Source: DATBDE01 sp045805605 (GTDB lineage: Bacteria > Actinomycetota > Thermoleophilia > Solirubrobacterales > Solirubrobacteraceae). Taken from it: DNA of 64,000 nt. A model generated the notes under the pieces. It was given only the letters and a program-made list of their open reading frames with translations. It was not told the DNA's origin and ran no database searches. The first letter of the stretch is position 1. The number at the start of each line of letters is the position of its first letter. Shown piece after piece: positions 15,265 through 23,147 of this stretch. The stretch spans positions 1-64,000 of the forward strand of contig JBJMKX010000059.1 in assembly GCA_045805605.1 (NCBI GenBank). Direction: 5' to 3'. The position numbers and the translations under genes are program-made.

Positions 15265-16715
15265 GCGCGGCGGCGGCCACCGAGACGCGCGCGGAGCGGC
15301 TCGCTCCGCGTGAGCGCCTCGAGCAGCTGTGCGACCCCGGGTCGCTCCAGGTCATCCGCACCGAAGTGACGTCGGCGCGCATGGGCCCGAAGGCCCGCCC
15401 GGGCGACGGCGTGGTCGGCGCGGCGGGGCGCGTGAACGGGCGGCCGGTGTTCGCCTACGCGCAGGACGCGAGCTTCGCCGGCGGCTCGCTGGGAGCCCAG
15501 CACGCCGACACGATCGTGCGGATCCTCGAGCTGGCCGGACGGGCACGCTCCCCGGTCGTCGGCTTCATCGAGTCCGGCGGCGCGCGGCTCCAGGAGGGGG
15601 TCTCGGCCCTGAGCGGCTACGGACGGATCTTCCGCGCCAACGCCGCGCTCTCGGGCCGCGTGCCGCAGATCTCGGTCATCACCGGAACGTCGGCGGGGGG
15701 CGGCTCGTACTCCCCCGCGCTGACCGACTTCGTGATCATGACCCGCGGCGCGGCGATGTTCCTCACCGGCCCAGGCGTCGTCCGCGAAGTCATGGGCGAG
15801 GAGGTGGGGGCGCAGGAGCTCGGCGGGGCCGGCGTGCACGAGCGCAACGGCGTCTGCCATTGCGTCGCCGAGGACGAGCCGGGCGCGATCGCCCTCGCAC
15901 GCGAGCTGCTCGCCTATCTCCCCCAGAACGCGTGGGAGCGCCCCCACCCGGGGCCGCCCGAGCCGCCCATCGCGGACGACCCCGGCGAGGGCGTGCCGGC
16001 CGACCAGCGCCGCGTCTACGACGTGCGCACGGTCATCGACGCGATCGTCGACGGCGGGCGCCATCTCGAGGTGGCCGAGCGCTGGGCGCGCAACATCGTC
16101 TGCGCGTTCGCCCGGCTCGACGGCCGACCGGTGGGCGTGGTCGCCAGCCAGCCCAAGGTCCTGGGCGGGGCGCTGGACGCCGAATCCGCCACGAAGGCCG
16201 CGCGCTTCGTCCGAACCTGCGACTCGTACGGGCTCCCGCTCGTCGTGCTCGTCGACACCCCGGGCTTCCTCCCCGGAACGCGACAGGAGCGCGGGGGTGT
16301 GATTCGCCACGGCGCCAAGCTGCTGCACGCGTTCGCGGAGTCGACGGTGCCACGCCTGACCGTGATCCTGCGCAAGGCGTTCGGCGGCGCGTACATCACG
16401 ATGAACTCCAAGGACCTGGGGGCGCACCTCGCCTTCGCTTGGCCCACCGCCCAGATCGGCGTGATGGGGGCCGAGCAGGCGGTCGGCATCGTGCGCCGGC
16501 GCGACCTCGCGTCGGCTGAGGATCCGGCTGCCGCGCGGCGGCAGCTCGCCGTGGAGTACGCGGACGAGCATCTCTCCGCCACCGTGGCCGCCCGCGACGG
16601 GTTCGTCGACGAGGTCATCGCGCCGGAGGACACGCGTGCGCGCCTGGCATGGTCGCTGGCCACGCTGCCCGCCCGCCCGGGCCGCGAGCCCCAGACCGGG
16701 AACATTCCGCTATGA
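15261..16715 (+). CDS. Acyl-CoA carboxylase carboxyltransferase (AccD/PccB-like)
   Basis: A 484-residue two-domain crotonase-fold protein like the beta subunits of actinobacterial acyl-CoA carboxylases. It transfers CO2 from carboxybiotin to acetyl- or propionyl-CoA, making the malonyl (or methylmalonyl) units the operon uses. Visible are the N-domain GFIESGGARLQEG and ITGTSAGGGSY and the C-domain VDTPGFLPGTRQE, RKAFGGAYITM and AWPTAQIGVMGAEQAV. The biotinylated alpha subunit is not in the window. Acetyl versus propionyl preference depends on a residue I cannot place with confidence. Confidence 0.92.
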   Translation: MSAAAATETRAERLAPRERLEQLCDPGSLQVIRTEVTSARMGPKARPGDGVVGAAGRVNGRPVFAYAQDASFAGGSLGAQHADTIVRILELAGRARSPVVGFIESGGARLQEGVSALSGYGRIFRANAALSGRVPQISVITGTSAGGGSYSPALTDFVIMTRGAAMFLTGPGVVREVMGEEVGAQELGGAGVHERNGVCHCVAEDEPGAIALARELLAYLPQNAWERPHPGPPEPPIADDPGEGVPADQRRVYDVRTVIDAIVDGGRHLEVAERWARNIVCAFARLDGRPVGVVASQPKVLGGALDAESATKAARFVRTCDSYGLPLVVLVDTPGFLPGTRQERGGVIRHGAKLLHAFAESTVPRLTVILRKAFGGAYITMNSKDLGAHLAFAWPTAQIGVMGAEQAVGIVRRRDLASAEDPAAARRQLAVEYADEHLSATVAARDGFVDEVIAPEDTRARLAWSLATLPARPGREPQTGNIPL

Positions 16716-17206
16716 CATCGCCGTTCTCGCTCCCCCTGGACGAGCTCGAGCCGGGCACGCGCTTTCGCACACGCGGGCGCACGATCACCGAGGCCGACAT
16801 CATGACGTTCTCGGGCCTGACCGGCGACTGGCACCCCCAGCACGCCGACGCGGAATGGGCGCGCAACAGCGCCTTCGGCGAGCGCATCGCCCACGGTCTG
16901 CTCGTGCTCTCCTGCGCCGCCGGTCTCGTCCCATTCGACCACGAGCGGGTCGTGGCCCTGCGCCGCGTCCGCGACGCGACGTTCAAGCGCCCGGTTGCCA
17001 TCGGCACCACGATCCATGTGGAGGGCCGGATCGCCGAGGTGCGGCCGGCCGATGCCGAGACCGGGATCGTCGGATGCGACCTCGATGTCGTCGACCAGCG
17101 CGACCGCACCGTCGTGCGGGGCCGAATCGACGTGATCTGGCGCCGCCGGCCGCCGCCGGCCGCCGAGCGCCAACCGATCGACGACGGGACGGTGGTGCCG
17201 CTGTGA
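16712..17206 (+). CDS. MaoC-like hotdog dehydratase
   Basis: A 164-residue single hotdog protein. It has the hydratase-2 motif TGDWHPQHAD near residue 43 and the helix FGERIAHGLLVLS. In this operon it is best read as the 3-hydroxyacyl-ACP dehydratase; no FabZ or FabA is present, so it would close the elongation cycle. In mycobacteria the same step uses paired MaoC proteins (HadAB/BC); here only one is encoded. It overlaps the carboxylase gene (ATGA). Confidence 0.9.
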   Translation: MTSPFSLPLDELEPGTRFRTRGRTITEADIMTFSGLTGDWHPQHADAEWARNSAFGERIAHGLLVLSCAAGLVPFDHERVVALRRVRDATFKRPVAIGTTIHVEGRIAEVRPADAETGIVGCDLDVVDQRDRTVVRGRIDVIWRRRPPPAAERQPIDDGTVVPL

Positions 17207-17979
17207 TGCTGGAGGGCAAGCGCATCCTGATCACCGGGGTGATGACGCGCGATTCGATCGCGTTCGCCACCGCCGAGCGTGCCCAGCAAGCCGGCGCGGA
17301 GATCGTGCTGACCGGCTTCGGTCGCGCCCGGCGCATGACGGAGCGATCGGCAGGCCGGCTCCCCACCCCGCCCGACGTGCTCGAGCTCGACGTGAATTCG
17401 CCCGCCGACCTCGCGGGCGTGCACGACACGCTCGCCGAGCGCTGGGGGCGCGTGGACGGCGTCGTGCACGCCATCGCGTTCGCGCCCCCCGACGCGCTGG
17501 GCGGCAACTTCCTCTCCACGCCGCCCGAGAGCGCGGAGACGGCCTTCCGGACCAGCGCCTACTCGCTGAAGGCGCTGGCCGCGGCACTCGCCCCGCTGAT
17601 GCCGGCGGGGGCGAGCGTCGTGGGGCTCGACTTCGACGCCTCGGTCGCGTGGCCCGTGTACGACTGGATGGGCGTCTCCAAGGCGGCGCTCGAGGCCGTC
17701 AGCCGCTACCTCGCGCGCGACCTCGGCGAGCGCGGCGTCCGGGTGAACCTCGTCTCGGCCGGCCCGCTGCGGACGCCGGCCGCATCCGGGATCCCCGGAT
17801 TCGACGCGCTGGCGAGCTCGTGGGAGCGACGCGCCCCGCTCGGATGGGACACCGGCGATCCCGCCCCGGTCGCCGACGCTGTGTGCCTGCTGCTCTCCGA
17901 CGGCGCGCGAGCCATCTCGGGCGAGATCGTCCATGTCGACGGCGGCTTCCATGCCATCGGCGCCGAGGCGGCGGCGTGA
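17206..17979 (+). CDS. fabI: Enoyl-ACP reductase, InhA/FabI type
   Basis: Catalyses the last reduction of each elongation round with NADH. The 257-residue SDR starts MLEGKRILITGVMTRDSIA, has the catalytic Tyr/Lys spacing in YDWMGVSKAALEAVSRYLA and the downstream RVNLVSAGPLRTPAASG, which is closer to mycobacterial InhA than to E. coli FabI. The loop after it (APLGWDTGDPAPVADAVCLLLSD) also matches InhA. The ATG shares one base with the maoC stop; a GTG one codon before is an alternative. The protein lacks an obvious substitution that would tell about inhibitor response. Confidence 0.94.
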   Translation: MLEGKRILITGVMTRDSIAFATAERAQQAGAEIVLTGFGRARRMTERSAGRLPTPPDVLELDVNSPADLAGVHDTLAERWGRVDGVVHAIAFAPPDALGGNFLSTPPESAETAFRTSAYSLKALAAALAPLMPAGASVVGLDFDASVAWPVYDWMGVSKAALEAVSRYLARDLGERGVRVNLVSAGPLRTPAASGIPGFDALASSWERRAPLGWDTGDPAPVADAVCLLLSDGARAISGEIVHVDGGFHAIGAEAAA

Positions 17980-19124
17980 GCTCGGTCCTGCTCACCGGTG
18001 CGACGGGCTTCGTCGGCGGCGAGCTCCTCGTGCGCTGGCTGGAGCGGACCGACCGCGACGTGGTGACGCTGATCCGCGCCCCCGACGATGCGGCCGCCTC
18101 GGCCCGGATGGACGTCGCGCTCCGGCAGCTGGCCGGCAACGCGTCCGAGCACCGTCACCGGGTGCGCGCGGTCGCCGCCGACATGACCGCACCGGGCCTC
18201 GGTCTCGACGAGCGGCGAGCCGACGCCCTCGCCGACGAAGTCGACACCATCCTGCATTCCGCGGCGTCGGTCTCGTTCGAGCTGCCGCTGGATGAGGCGC
18301 GGACGATCAACGTCGGGGGCACCCAAGGCATGCTCGAGCTCGCGAGGAGATGCGCGCGCCGCGGCGCCGGACTGCGCCGCTACGGGCACGTGTCGACGGC
18401 CTACGTGGCCGGCGACCGTCGCGGCGTCGCCCACGAGGACGAGCTCGACGAGCGCGGCGCGCGGTTCCGCAACTCCTACGAGCGCTCCAAGGCCGAGGCC
18501 GAGCGGCGGGTGCGCGAGGCCGCCGGCGAGCTGCCCGTGCAGGTCTTCCGGCCGTCGATCGTCGTCGGGGAGTCGACCACCGGCTGGACGAGCTCGTTCA
18601 ACGTGCTCTACGCGCCGCTGCGTGCATTCGCGCTCGGGGCGTTCCCCGCCATCCCGGCACGCCGGTCCGCGCCGGTCGACGTGGTCCCGGTCGACTACGT
18701 TGCCGACGCGGTCGTCGCGCTGGCCGAGGCCCCGGGGGGCGACGGCGAGACGTTCCACCTGGTCGCGGGCGAGCGTGCGAGCAGCGTGGGCGAGCTCATC
18801 GACCTTGGCGCGACCGAGCTGGGCGCGACGCCGCCGCGGGTCGTCTCACCCGCGCTGTGGCGCCTCGTCGGGCCGGCGCTACGCCGCCGCCTGCCCGTCC
18901 GGGCGCGCCTCGTGCTCGAGCGCAGCGACCAGTACTTCCCCTACTTCGCCACCCGCGTGCGCTTCGACGCCCGCGGCGCTCGTGCCCGCCTGGCCGCGGC
19001 GGGCGTCGGCTCGCCGCCGCCTCTCCGTGACTACTTCGGGCGGCTCGTCGCCTTTGCCCGTGCGGCGCGCTGGGGGCGGGCCCGGCCGCCGCGCGAGCCG
19101 CCGTCGTCGCTGCCCGCGCGCTAG
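17976..19124 (+). CDS. Extended SDR, thioester/fatty acyl reductase-like (NAD_binding_4)
   Basis: A 382-residue protein with Rossmann motif GATGFVGGELL at residue 8, the loop ILHSAASVSFELPLDEARTINVGGTQ and the active-site Tyr/Lys in NSYERSKAEAE. This is the pattern of male-sterility/carboxylic-acid-reductase R domains that reduce acyl thioesters to aldehyde or alcohol. As the last gene of the FAS-II operon (GTGA overlap with fabI) it may release the chain as an aldehyde or alcohol, or reduce another lipid head group. The Pro/Arg-rich tail is not conserved. Substrate is inferred from context only. Confidence 0.8.
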   Translation: MSSVLLTGATGFVGGELLVRWLERTDRDVVTLIRAPDDAAASARMDVALRQLAGNASEHRHRVRAVAADMTAPGLGLDERRADALADEVDTILHSAASVSFELPLDEARTINVGGTQGMLELARRCARRGAGLRRYGHVSTAYVAGDRRGVAHEDELDERGARFRNSYERSKAEAERRVREAAGELPVQVFRPSIVVGESTTGWTSSFNVLYAPLRAFALGAFPAIPARRSAPVDVVPVDYVADAVVALAEAPGGDGETFHLVAGERASSVGELIDLGATELGATPPRVVSPALWRLVGPALRRRLPVRARLVLERSDQYFPYFATRVRFDARGARARLAAAGVGSPPPLRDYFGRLVAFARAARWGRARPPREPPSSLPAR

Positions 19125-19191
19125 CGTCCCGGGCATCGAAGCCACGCCGCCACCGGAGGACGCCGCGGCGCGCGGCCCCACTCGCAGCCGC

Positions 19192-19788
19192 GTGCCCGAC
19201 GCCGAGATCGCCGAGCTGCGCGACGTCCAGTTCCCGGCTGCCCTGCGCGGATACGACCGCGCGGAGGTCGACCGCTTCGTCGCGCGCGTCAACCAGGTCC
19301 TCGCCGAGCTGCAGATCACGGCGGCGCCCGAATCGGCCATCCGCCATGCCCTCAAGCAGGTCAGCGACGAGACCCAGGGCATCCTCGAGCGGGCGCACGA
19401 GACCGCCGACGAGATCACGCGCCGCTCGCGTTCCCAGGCCGACGACCGACTGCAGCGCGCCGAGACCGAGGCACGCAAGGTGAGCGAGGCAGCCGCCCAG
19501 CAGGCGCGCGAGATGCGTGAGGCGGCCGCCGAGGAGGCGCGCGAGGTGCGCGAGGCCGCGGCCGCGGAGGCCCGCGACGTGCGGGCTGCCGCCGCGGACG
19601 AGGCGCGCGAGGCGCGCGAGGCCGCCGAGGCGCGCGTCGCCGAGCTCGAGGCCGACGTGCAGCGGATCCTGGTGGAGCGCGCCCGCATCATCGAGGAGCT
19701 GCGCGACCTCGTCCGCCGTCTCGGCGATTTCTCCGAGGCGGCGGCCGACCGCGATCCAAGCCGGCCGCCGCCGTCGGAGGAGGACTGA
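19192..19788 (+). CDS. DivIVA domain-containing coiled-coil protein
   Basis: About 198 residues. The short N-terminal DivIVA-type motif (RDVQFPAALRGYDRAEVDRFVARVNQVLAEL) binds curved membrane or dimerises in the family. It is followed by a long coiled coil (about residues 50-185) with Ala/Glu/Arg heptads, including near-repeats of EAAAEEAREV. Such proteins act in polar growth or division; this short one is closer to the SepIVA/Wag31-like accessory type. The GTG start lacks a good ribosome site and the frame is open further upstream, so the start is uncertain. It lies 67 bp after the FAS-II operon. Confidence 0.8.
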   Translation: MPDAEIAELRDVQFPAALRGYDRAEVDRFVARVNQVLAELQITAAPESAIRHALKQVSDETQGILERAHETADEITRRSRSQADDRLQRAETEARKVSEAAAQQAREMREAAAEEAREVREAAAAEARDVRAAAADEAREAREAAEARVAELEADVQRILVERARIIEELRDLVRRLGDFSEAAADRDPSRPPPSEED

Positions 19789-19791
19789 CCC

Positions 19792-20865
19792 TCAGGGCCT
19801 GGCTTCGAGGACCAGGTTGAACGGCGTCTCGGTGGCGCGGCGCACGTCGGTGAACCCGCCCTGGCGGATGACATCGGCCAGCCGCGCCTCGCCGGCCTGG
19901 GCGCCGAGCGCGAGGCCCACTTCCTGGTCGAGTGATGCCGGCGTGCAGATCACCGTCGAGGCGCCGTAGAAGACGCGTCCGACCGGGTTGAGGTTCTCCT
20001 CGACGCGGTCGTTGGCGAATGGCTCGACGATCATCCACGTCCCCGTCGGCGAGAGCGTCCGGCGCACGTGCGCCGCGGCCCCGACCGGGTCGCCCATGTC
20101 GTGCAGGCAGTCGAACACGCACACCAGGTCGTAGCCCGTACCGGGGTACGGGTAATTCTTGGCCGAGGCGACCTCGAACGTGGTGCGGTCGGCGACGCCC
20201 GCCTCCTCCGCCGCCTCGCGGGCACGGGCGATGGACTCAGGGTGGTAGTCGAACCCGGCAAAGCGGGAGTTGGGGAACGCCTCGGCCATGATGATCGTCG
20301 AGGCGCCGTGGCCGCAGCCGACGTCGGCGACAGTGGCGCCGAGCTCCAGCTTCTCCTGGACGCCGGTCAGCGCGGGCAGCCACTCGGCCACGAGATGCCC
20401 GCGGTAACCCGGGCGGAAGAACCGCTCGGTGCCGTGGAACAGCCGGTGGTCGTGCTCGTGCCACCCCATGCCGCTGCCGGTGCGGAACGCCTCGCGGATC
20501 GCGTCCTCGTCGCTGAAGAGCGACGCGATCAGCTCGTACACGCCGAGGATGTAGAACGGGCTGTCCTCGTCGGCCAGCGCGAGCGCGTGCTCGTCGGGCA
20601 GCGTGTAGCGATCGCCGTCGGCGTCGTAGGTCACGTAGCCGCCGGCGGCCTGGTTGCGCAGCCATTCGCGGGCCGAGCGCTCGGCGACGCCGGCCCGCTC
20701 CGCGATCTCCTGCGAGGTGAGCGGGCCACCGTGCGCCATCGCCTTGTACAGCCCGAGCTTCTCGCCGATGAGGAACAGCGGCGCGCTGATGACGGCGCCC
20801 ATGTCCGTCACCGCCTGGCCCATGAAGGCCTCGAGCTTTGACTCGTCGATCGTGGTGGTACCCAT
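19792..20865 (-). CDS. Class I SAM-dependent methyltransferase with N-terminal winged helix
   Basis: A 357-residue protein like mycobacterial Rv2258c. The N-terminal part (about 1-95) is a winged-helix dimerisation region (LTSQEIAERAGVAERSAREWLR). The C-terminal Rossmann domain has the SAM motif VADVGCGHGAST at residues 178-189, a second acidic site FAGFDYHPES, and the motif VFDCLHDMGDP. Methyl acceptor is unknown; O-methylation of a small metabolite is the usual role for this layout. The ATG has a GAGGAG site. It lies downstream of the hydrolase and glycosyltransferase genes with a 74-bp space holding a repeat array. Confidence 0.88.
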   Translation of the reverse strand: MGTTTIDESKLEAFMGQAVTDMGAVISAPLFLIGEKLGLYKAMAHGGPLTSQEIAERAGVAERSAREWLRNQAAGGYVTYDADGDRYTLPDEHALALADEDSPFYILGVYELIASLFSDEDAIREAFRTGSGMGWHEHDHRLFHGTERFFRPGYRGHLVAEWLPALTGVQEKLELGATVADVGCGHGASTIIMAEAFPNSRFAGFDYHPESIARAREAAEEAGVADRTTFEVASAKNYPYPGTGYDLVCVFDCLHDMGDPVGAAAHVRRTLSPTGTWMIVEPFANDRVEENLNPVGRVFYGASTVICTPASLDQEVGLALGAQAGEARLADVIRQGGFTDVRRATETPFNLVLEARP

Positions 20866-20909
20866 GTGGGATCTCCTCTGTCGGTTGACGCGGCGAGCGT
20901 CCCAACCGC

Positions 20910-20938
20910 CCGTGGAGCGGCCGCGAAGGCCGCGTGAC
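20910..20938 (-). promoter_or_regulatory. SARP-type heptamer array before methyltransferase gene
   Basis: On the minus strand three heptamers follow each other at exactly 11-bp period: GTCACGC, TTCGCGG and TCCACGG, each separated by 4 bp. They lie 45-73 bp before the methyltransferase start. Heptamers at 11-bp period are how SARP/AfsR-type regulators bind. The 16 bases CGCGAAGGCCGCGTGA (plus strand, 20922-20937) occur identically in the array next to the BTAD gene. Confidence 0.55.
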
Positions 20939-20939
20939 C

Positions 20940-21869
20940 TCAGCGTGAAACGCGCTCGACGAAGCTGCGCAGCAGGAGGTTGAAGGCCACGGGCTTGCGC
21001 CCGCCGGGGTGGTGCCCGGCGTGGGGGAACATCACGAGCTCGCCGCCGGTGTCGCTCGCGAGCGCCTGCGCCCACTCGGGCATCACGATGTCCTCGAGCT
21101 CGCCCTGCACGACGAGCACCGGGCAGCGCACCTGGCCGGCGATCTGCTGGAGCCGGGCGCCGGCGCTCGCGAGGCGCTCGGCCGGACAGTGCATGTCCGG
21201 CATCCCGTCGAGTGTCGCGAGCAGGACCTCGGGGGTGGTGTCGAGCGCCATGCCGATGCCGTACTCGATCTCGCGCGTGCTGTGCCGCTCCGGGTAGCAC
21301 AGCCGGGTCCAGTAGTCGACGAAGTCGCGGTAATGCTCACCGATGAAGTACCGGTTCTGGCCGGTGAACCCTTCGTAGCTGTCGAAGCGCTCGTTGTACG
21401 GCGTCTTGGACCACTCCGGGAACGGCTCGCTGACCGCGTAGAGACTTGGTCCGACGAACATGGCGGCCGTGACGCGCTGCGGGTGCAGCGCGGCGAGGAT
21501 GAGGTTCCACGCCGTTCCGGCCGAGAGCGACACAGTGATGGCGCGCTCGGTCCCGGTCGCATCGAGGACGGCGAGAGCGTCGAGGGCGAACTCCATCGGC
21601 GCGTACGCCGCCGCCTCCGAGGGACGGTCGGAGCGGCCGTTGCCGCGGCCGTCGAAGACGACGACACGAAAGTGCCGCGCGAAGTAGGGGATCTGGCAGC
21701 GCCACACGCGCGAGTGCACGATCGACCACGTCGGCAGGAACAGGAGCGTGGGCTCGCCGTCGCCGTAGACCTCGTAGTGCGTGACGACACCGTCGCGCTC
21801 GACGTCCCCCTCCTCGTCGGGCAGCATCGCGGGAGATCCGCGGTAGTCCAATTCGCGCGCCCCGATCAC
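20940..21869 (-). CDS. Alpha/beta hydrolase
   Basis: A 309-residue protein of the alpha/beta hydrolase fold. It has the oxyanion region LLFLPTWSIVHSRVW, the strand-turn VVFDGRGNGRSDRP, a nucleophile elbow in TVSLSAGTAWN (Ser near residue 102), an acid in VQGELEDIVMP and the His in MFPHAGHHPGG. The GTG start overlaps the glycosyltransferase stop (GTGA), so they are translated together. It may cleave or transfer an ester on the same product the glycosyltransferase modifies. An ATG 14 codons later is an alternative start. Confidence 0.86.
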   Translation of the reverse strand: MIGARELDYRGSPAMLPDEEGDVERDGVVTHYEVYGDGEPTLLFLPTWSIVHSRVWRCQIPYFARHFRVVVFDGRGNGRSDRPSEAAAYAPMEFALDALAVLDATGTERAITVSLSAGTAWNLILAALHPQRVTAAMFVGPSLYAVSEPFPEWSKTPYNERFDSYEGFTGQNRYFIGEHYRDFVDYWTRLCYPERHSTREIEYGIGMALDTTPEVLLATLDGMPDMHCPAERLASAGARLQQIAGQVRCPVLVVQGELEDIVMPEWAQALASDTGGELVMFPHAGHHPGGRKPVAFNLLLRSFVERVSR

Positions 21870-23065
21870 AGCAGCTCCGCGATGCGCTCGGCGGCCCTGC
21901 GTGCCCCGTCGGTCTCGACCGGCCGGTAGTCGACCTCCCGGCCGATCTCCTCCGCGATCGCGTCGGCGATCACCTCGGGCGGCGCGTCGTCGAACTCCAT
22001 GCGCCGGCCCGCACCGTAGCGGTCGAGCCGCCACGCCACGTGCAGCCGCTGCTCGAAGTGGTGCTTGAGCGGGAAGTACAGGAAGGGCCGGCGGTTGGCG
22101 GTCAGCTCCATCGCGGTCGTCAGCCCGCCCTGGACGACCGCCAGATCGCAGGCGGCCAGGTGGCGGTACAGGTTGTGGACGTAGGCGCGGACCTCGAGGC
22201 CGTCGGCCTGTGGGAGCGAGGCAGGATCGATGCGCGGCCCCGCGACCACGATCATCCGCAGCTCGGGCACCCGCTGCTTGGCGAGCGGATAGGCCGCGAT
22301 GACGCGGCGCAGCAGGCTCGCTCCCACCCCGGAGCCGCCCACGCTGACGATGCACACCTTCTCGTCCTCCGCATAGCCCAGCTCCGCCCGCAGCGCCGCA
22401 CGGTCGCCGAGCTGGCCCGGCTGAAATCCCGACACGTAGCCGGGGAACTCGAAGTGGTCGCGCGTCCAGTCCGCGATCATCGGCAGGCGCTCGCCGAGCG
22501 CCTCGGGCACGATGTCCTCCTCGTTGCCGACGAAGAGCGCCCGGTCGCGCAGGCTCGGAGAAGCCGCGACGTGCTCGATCATCTCCTCGTTGTAGTCCCG
22601 GGCCAGGAAGCGCTCGTAATCGTCGGCGTCCTCGACCGGCAACAGCCCGACGAAGTCGGTGAGCCAGACGTAGGGCGCGTTCTTGAGCCCGGGGTGCTCG
22701 TGGAGGAAGTAGTCGATCTCCCAGCCCTCGTCGGCGATCCAGAGGTCGTAGCGGTCCTCGGTGACGACGTCGTGGAAGAGCATGAAGTTCGCGATCAGGA
22801 TCTCGTCCATCCGCCGCCAGGCGTGGAAGCAGTGGAGGTCGTGCTCGGCCGACTCGGACTCGAAGTGCCCCGACTCCGAGGCCAGGTGGACGCTGGCGGG
22901 ATGGATGGCCTCGTCCTCGGACTCGAGGACCCGCGTGACCGGGTCCTGCGCCAGCCAGTCGATCCGCAGGTCGGGGACCTGCCGGCGCAGCTCGCGGGCT
23001 ATGGCGACGTCGCGCTGGGCGTGCCCGAGCCCGATCGGGGAGGAGACGAAGAGTGCCCGCTTCAT
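21866..23065 (-). CDS. GT-B glycosyltransferase (UGT/GT28-like)
   Basis: A 399-residue GT-B protein. N-terminal FVSSPIGLGHAQRDVAIARELRR is the acceptor-domain glycine loop of MGT/UGT and MurG-like enzymes. The C-terminal donor site has VSVGGSGVGASLLRR, the region VRAYVHNLYRHLAACDLAVVQGGLTTAMEL and PFLYFPLKHHFEQ. It transfers a sugar from a nucleotide donor to a small or lipid acceptor; identity unknown. It heads a divergent pair with the BTAD regulator, with an array of SARP-like repeats in between. This suggests that the regulator controls it. Confidence 0.85.
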   Translation of the reverse strand: MKRALFVSSPIGLGHAQRDVAIARELRRQVPDLRIDWLAQDPVTRVLESEDEAIHPASVHLASESGHFESESAEHDLHCFHAWRRMDEILIANFMLFHDVVTEDRYDLWIADEGWEIDYFLHEHPGLKNAPYVWLTDFVGLLPVEDADDYERFLARDYNEEMIEHVAASPSLRDRALFVGNEEDIVPEALGERLPMIADWTRDHFEFPGYVSGFQPGQLGDRAALRAELGYAEDEKVCIVSVGGSGVGASLLRRVIAAYPLAKQRVPELRMIVVAGPRIDPASLPQADGLEVRAYVHNLYRHLAACDLAVVQGGLTTAMELTANRRPFLYFPLKHHFEQRLHVAWRLDRYGAGRRMEFDDAPPEVIADAIAEEIGREVDYRPVETDGARRAAERIAELL

Positions 23066-23087
23066 GGTCGCCGACCCTACGCCCCCG

Positions 23088-23127
23088 GCGTGGGGCGAGC
23101 GCGAAACGATCGCGAAGGCCGCGTGAA
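23088..23127 (-). promoter_or_regulatory. Four-unit SARP-type heptamer array in divergent promoter
   Basis: On the minus strand four heptamers stand at exact 11-bp period: TTCACGC, TTCGCGA, TTCGCGC and CCCACGC. They fill the space between the glycosyltransferase start and the BTAD regulator start. Shared with the arrays at 20.9 and 27.8 kb. Best explained as the binding site of the adjacent BTAD regulator, possibly including autoregulation. Confidence 0.6.
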
Positions 23128-23147
23128 TCGGCGTAGGCTTGCCGCGC

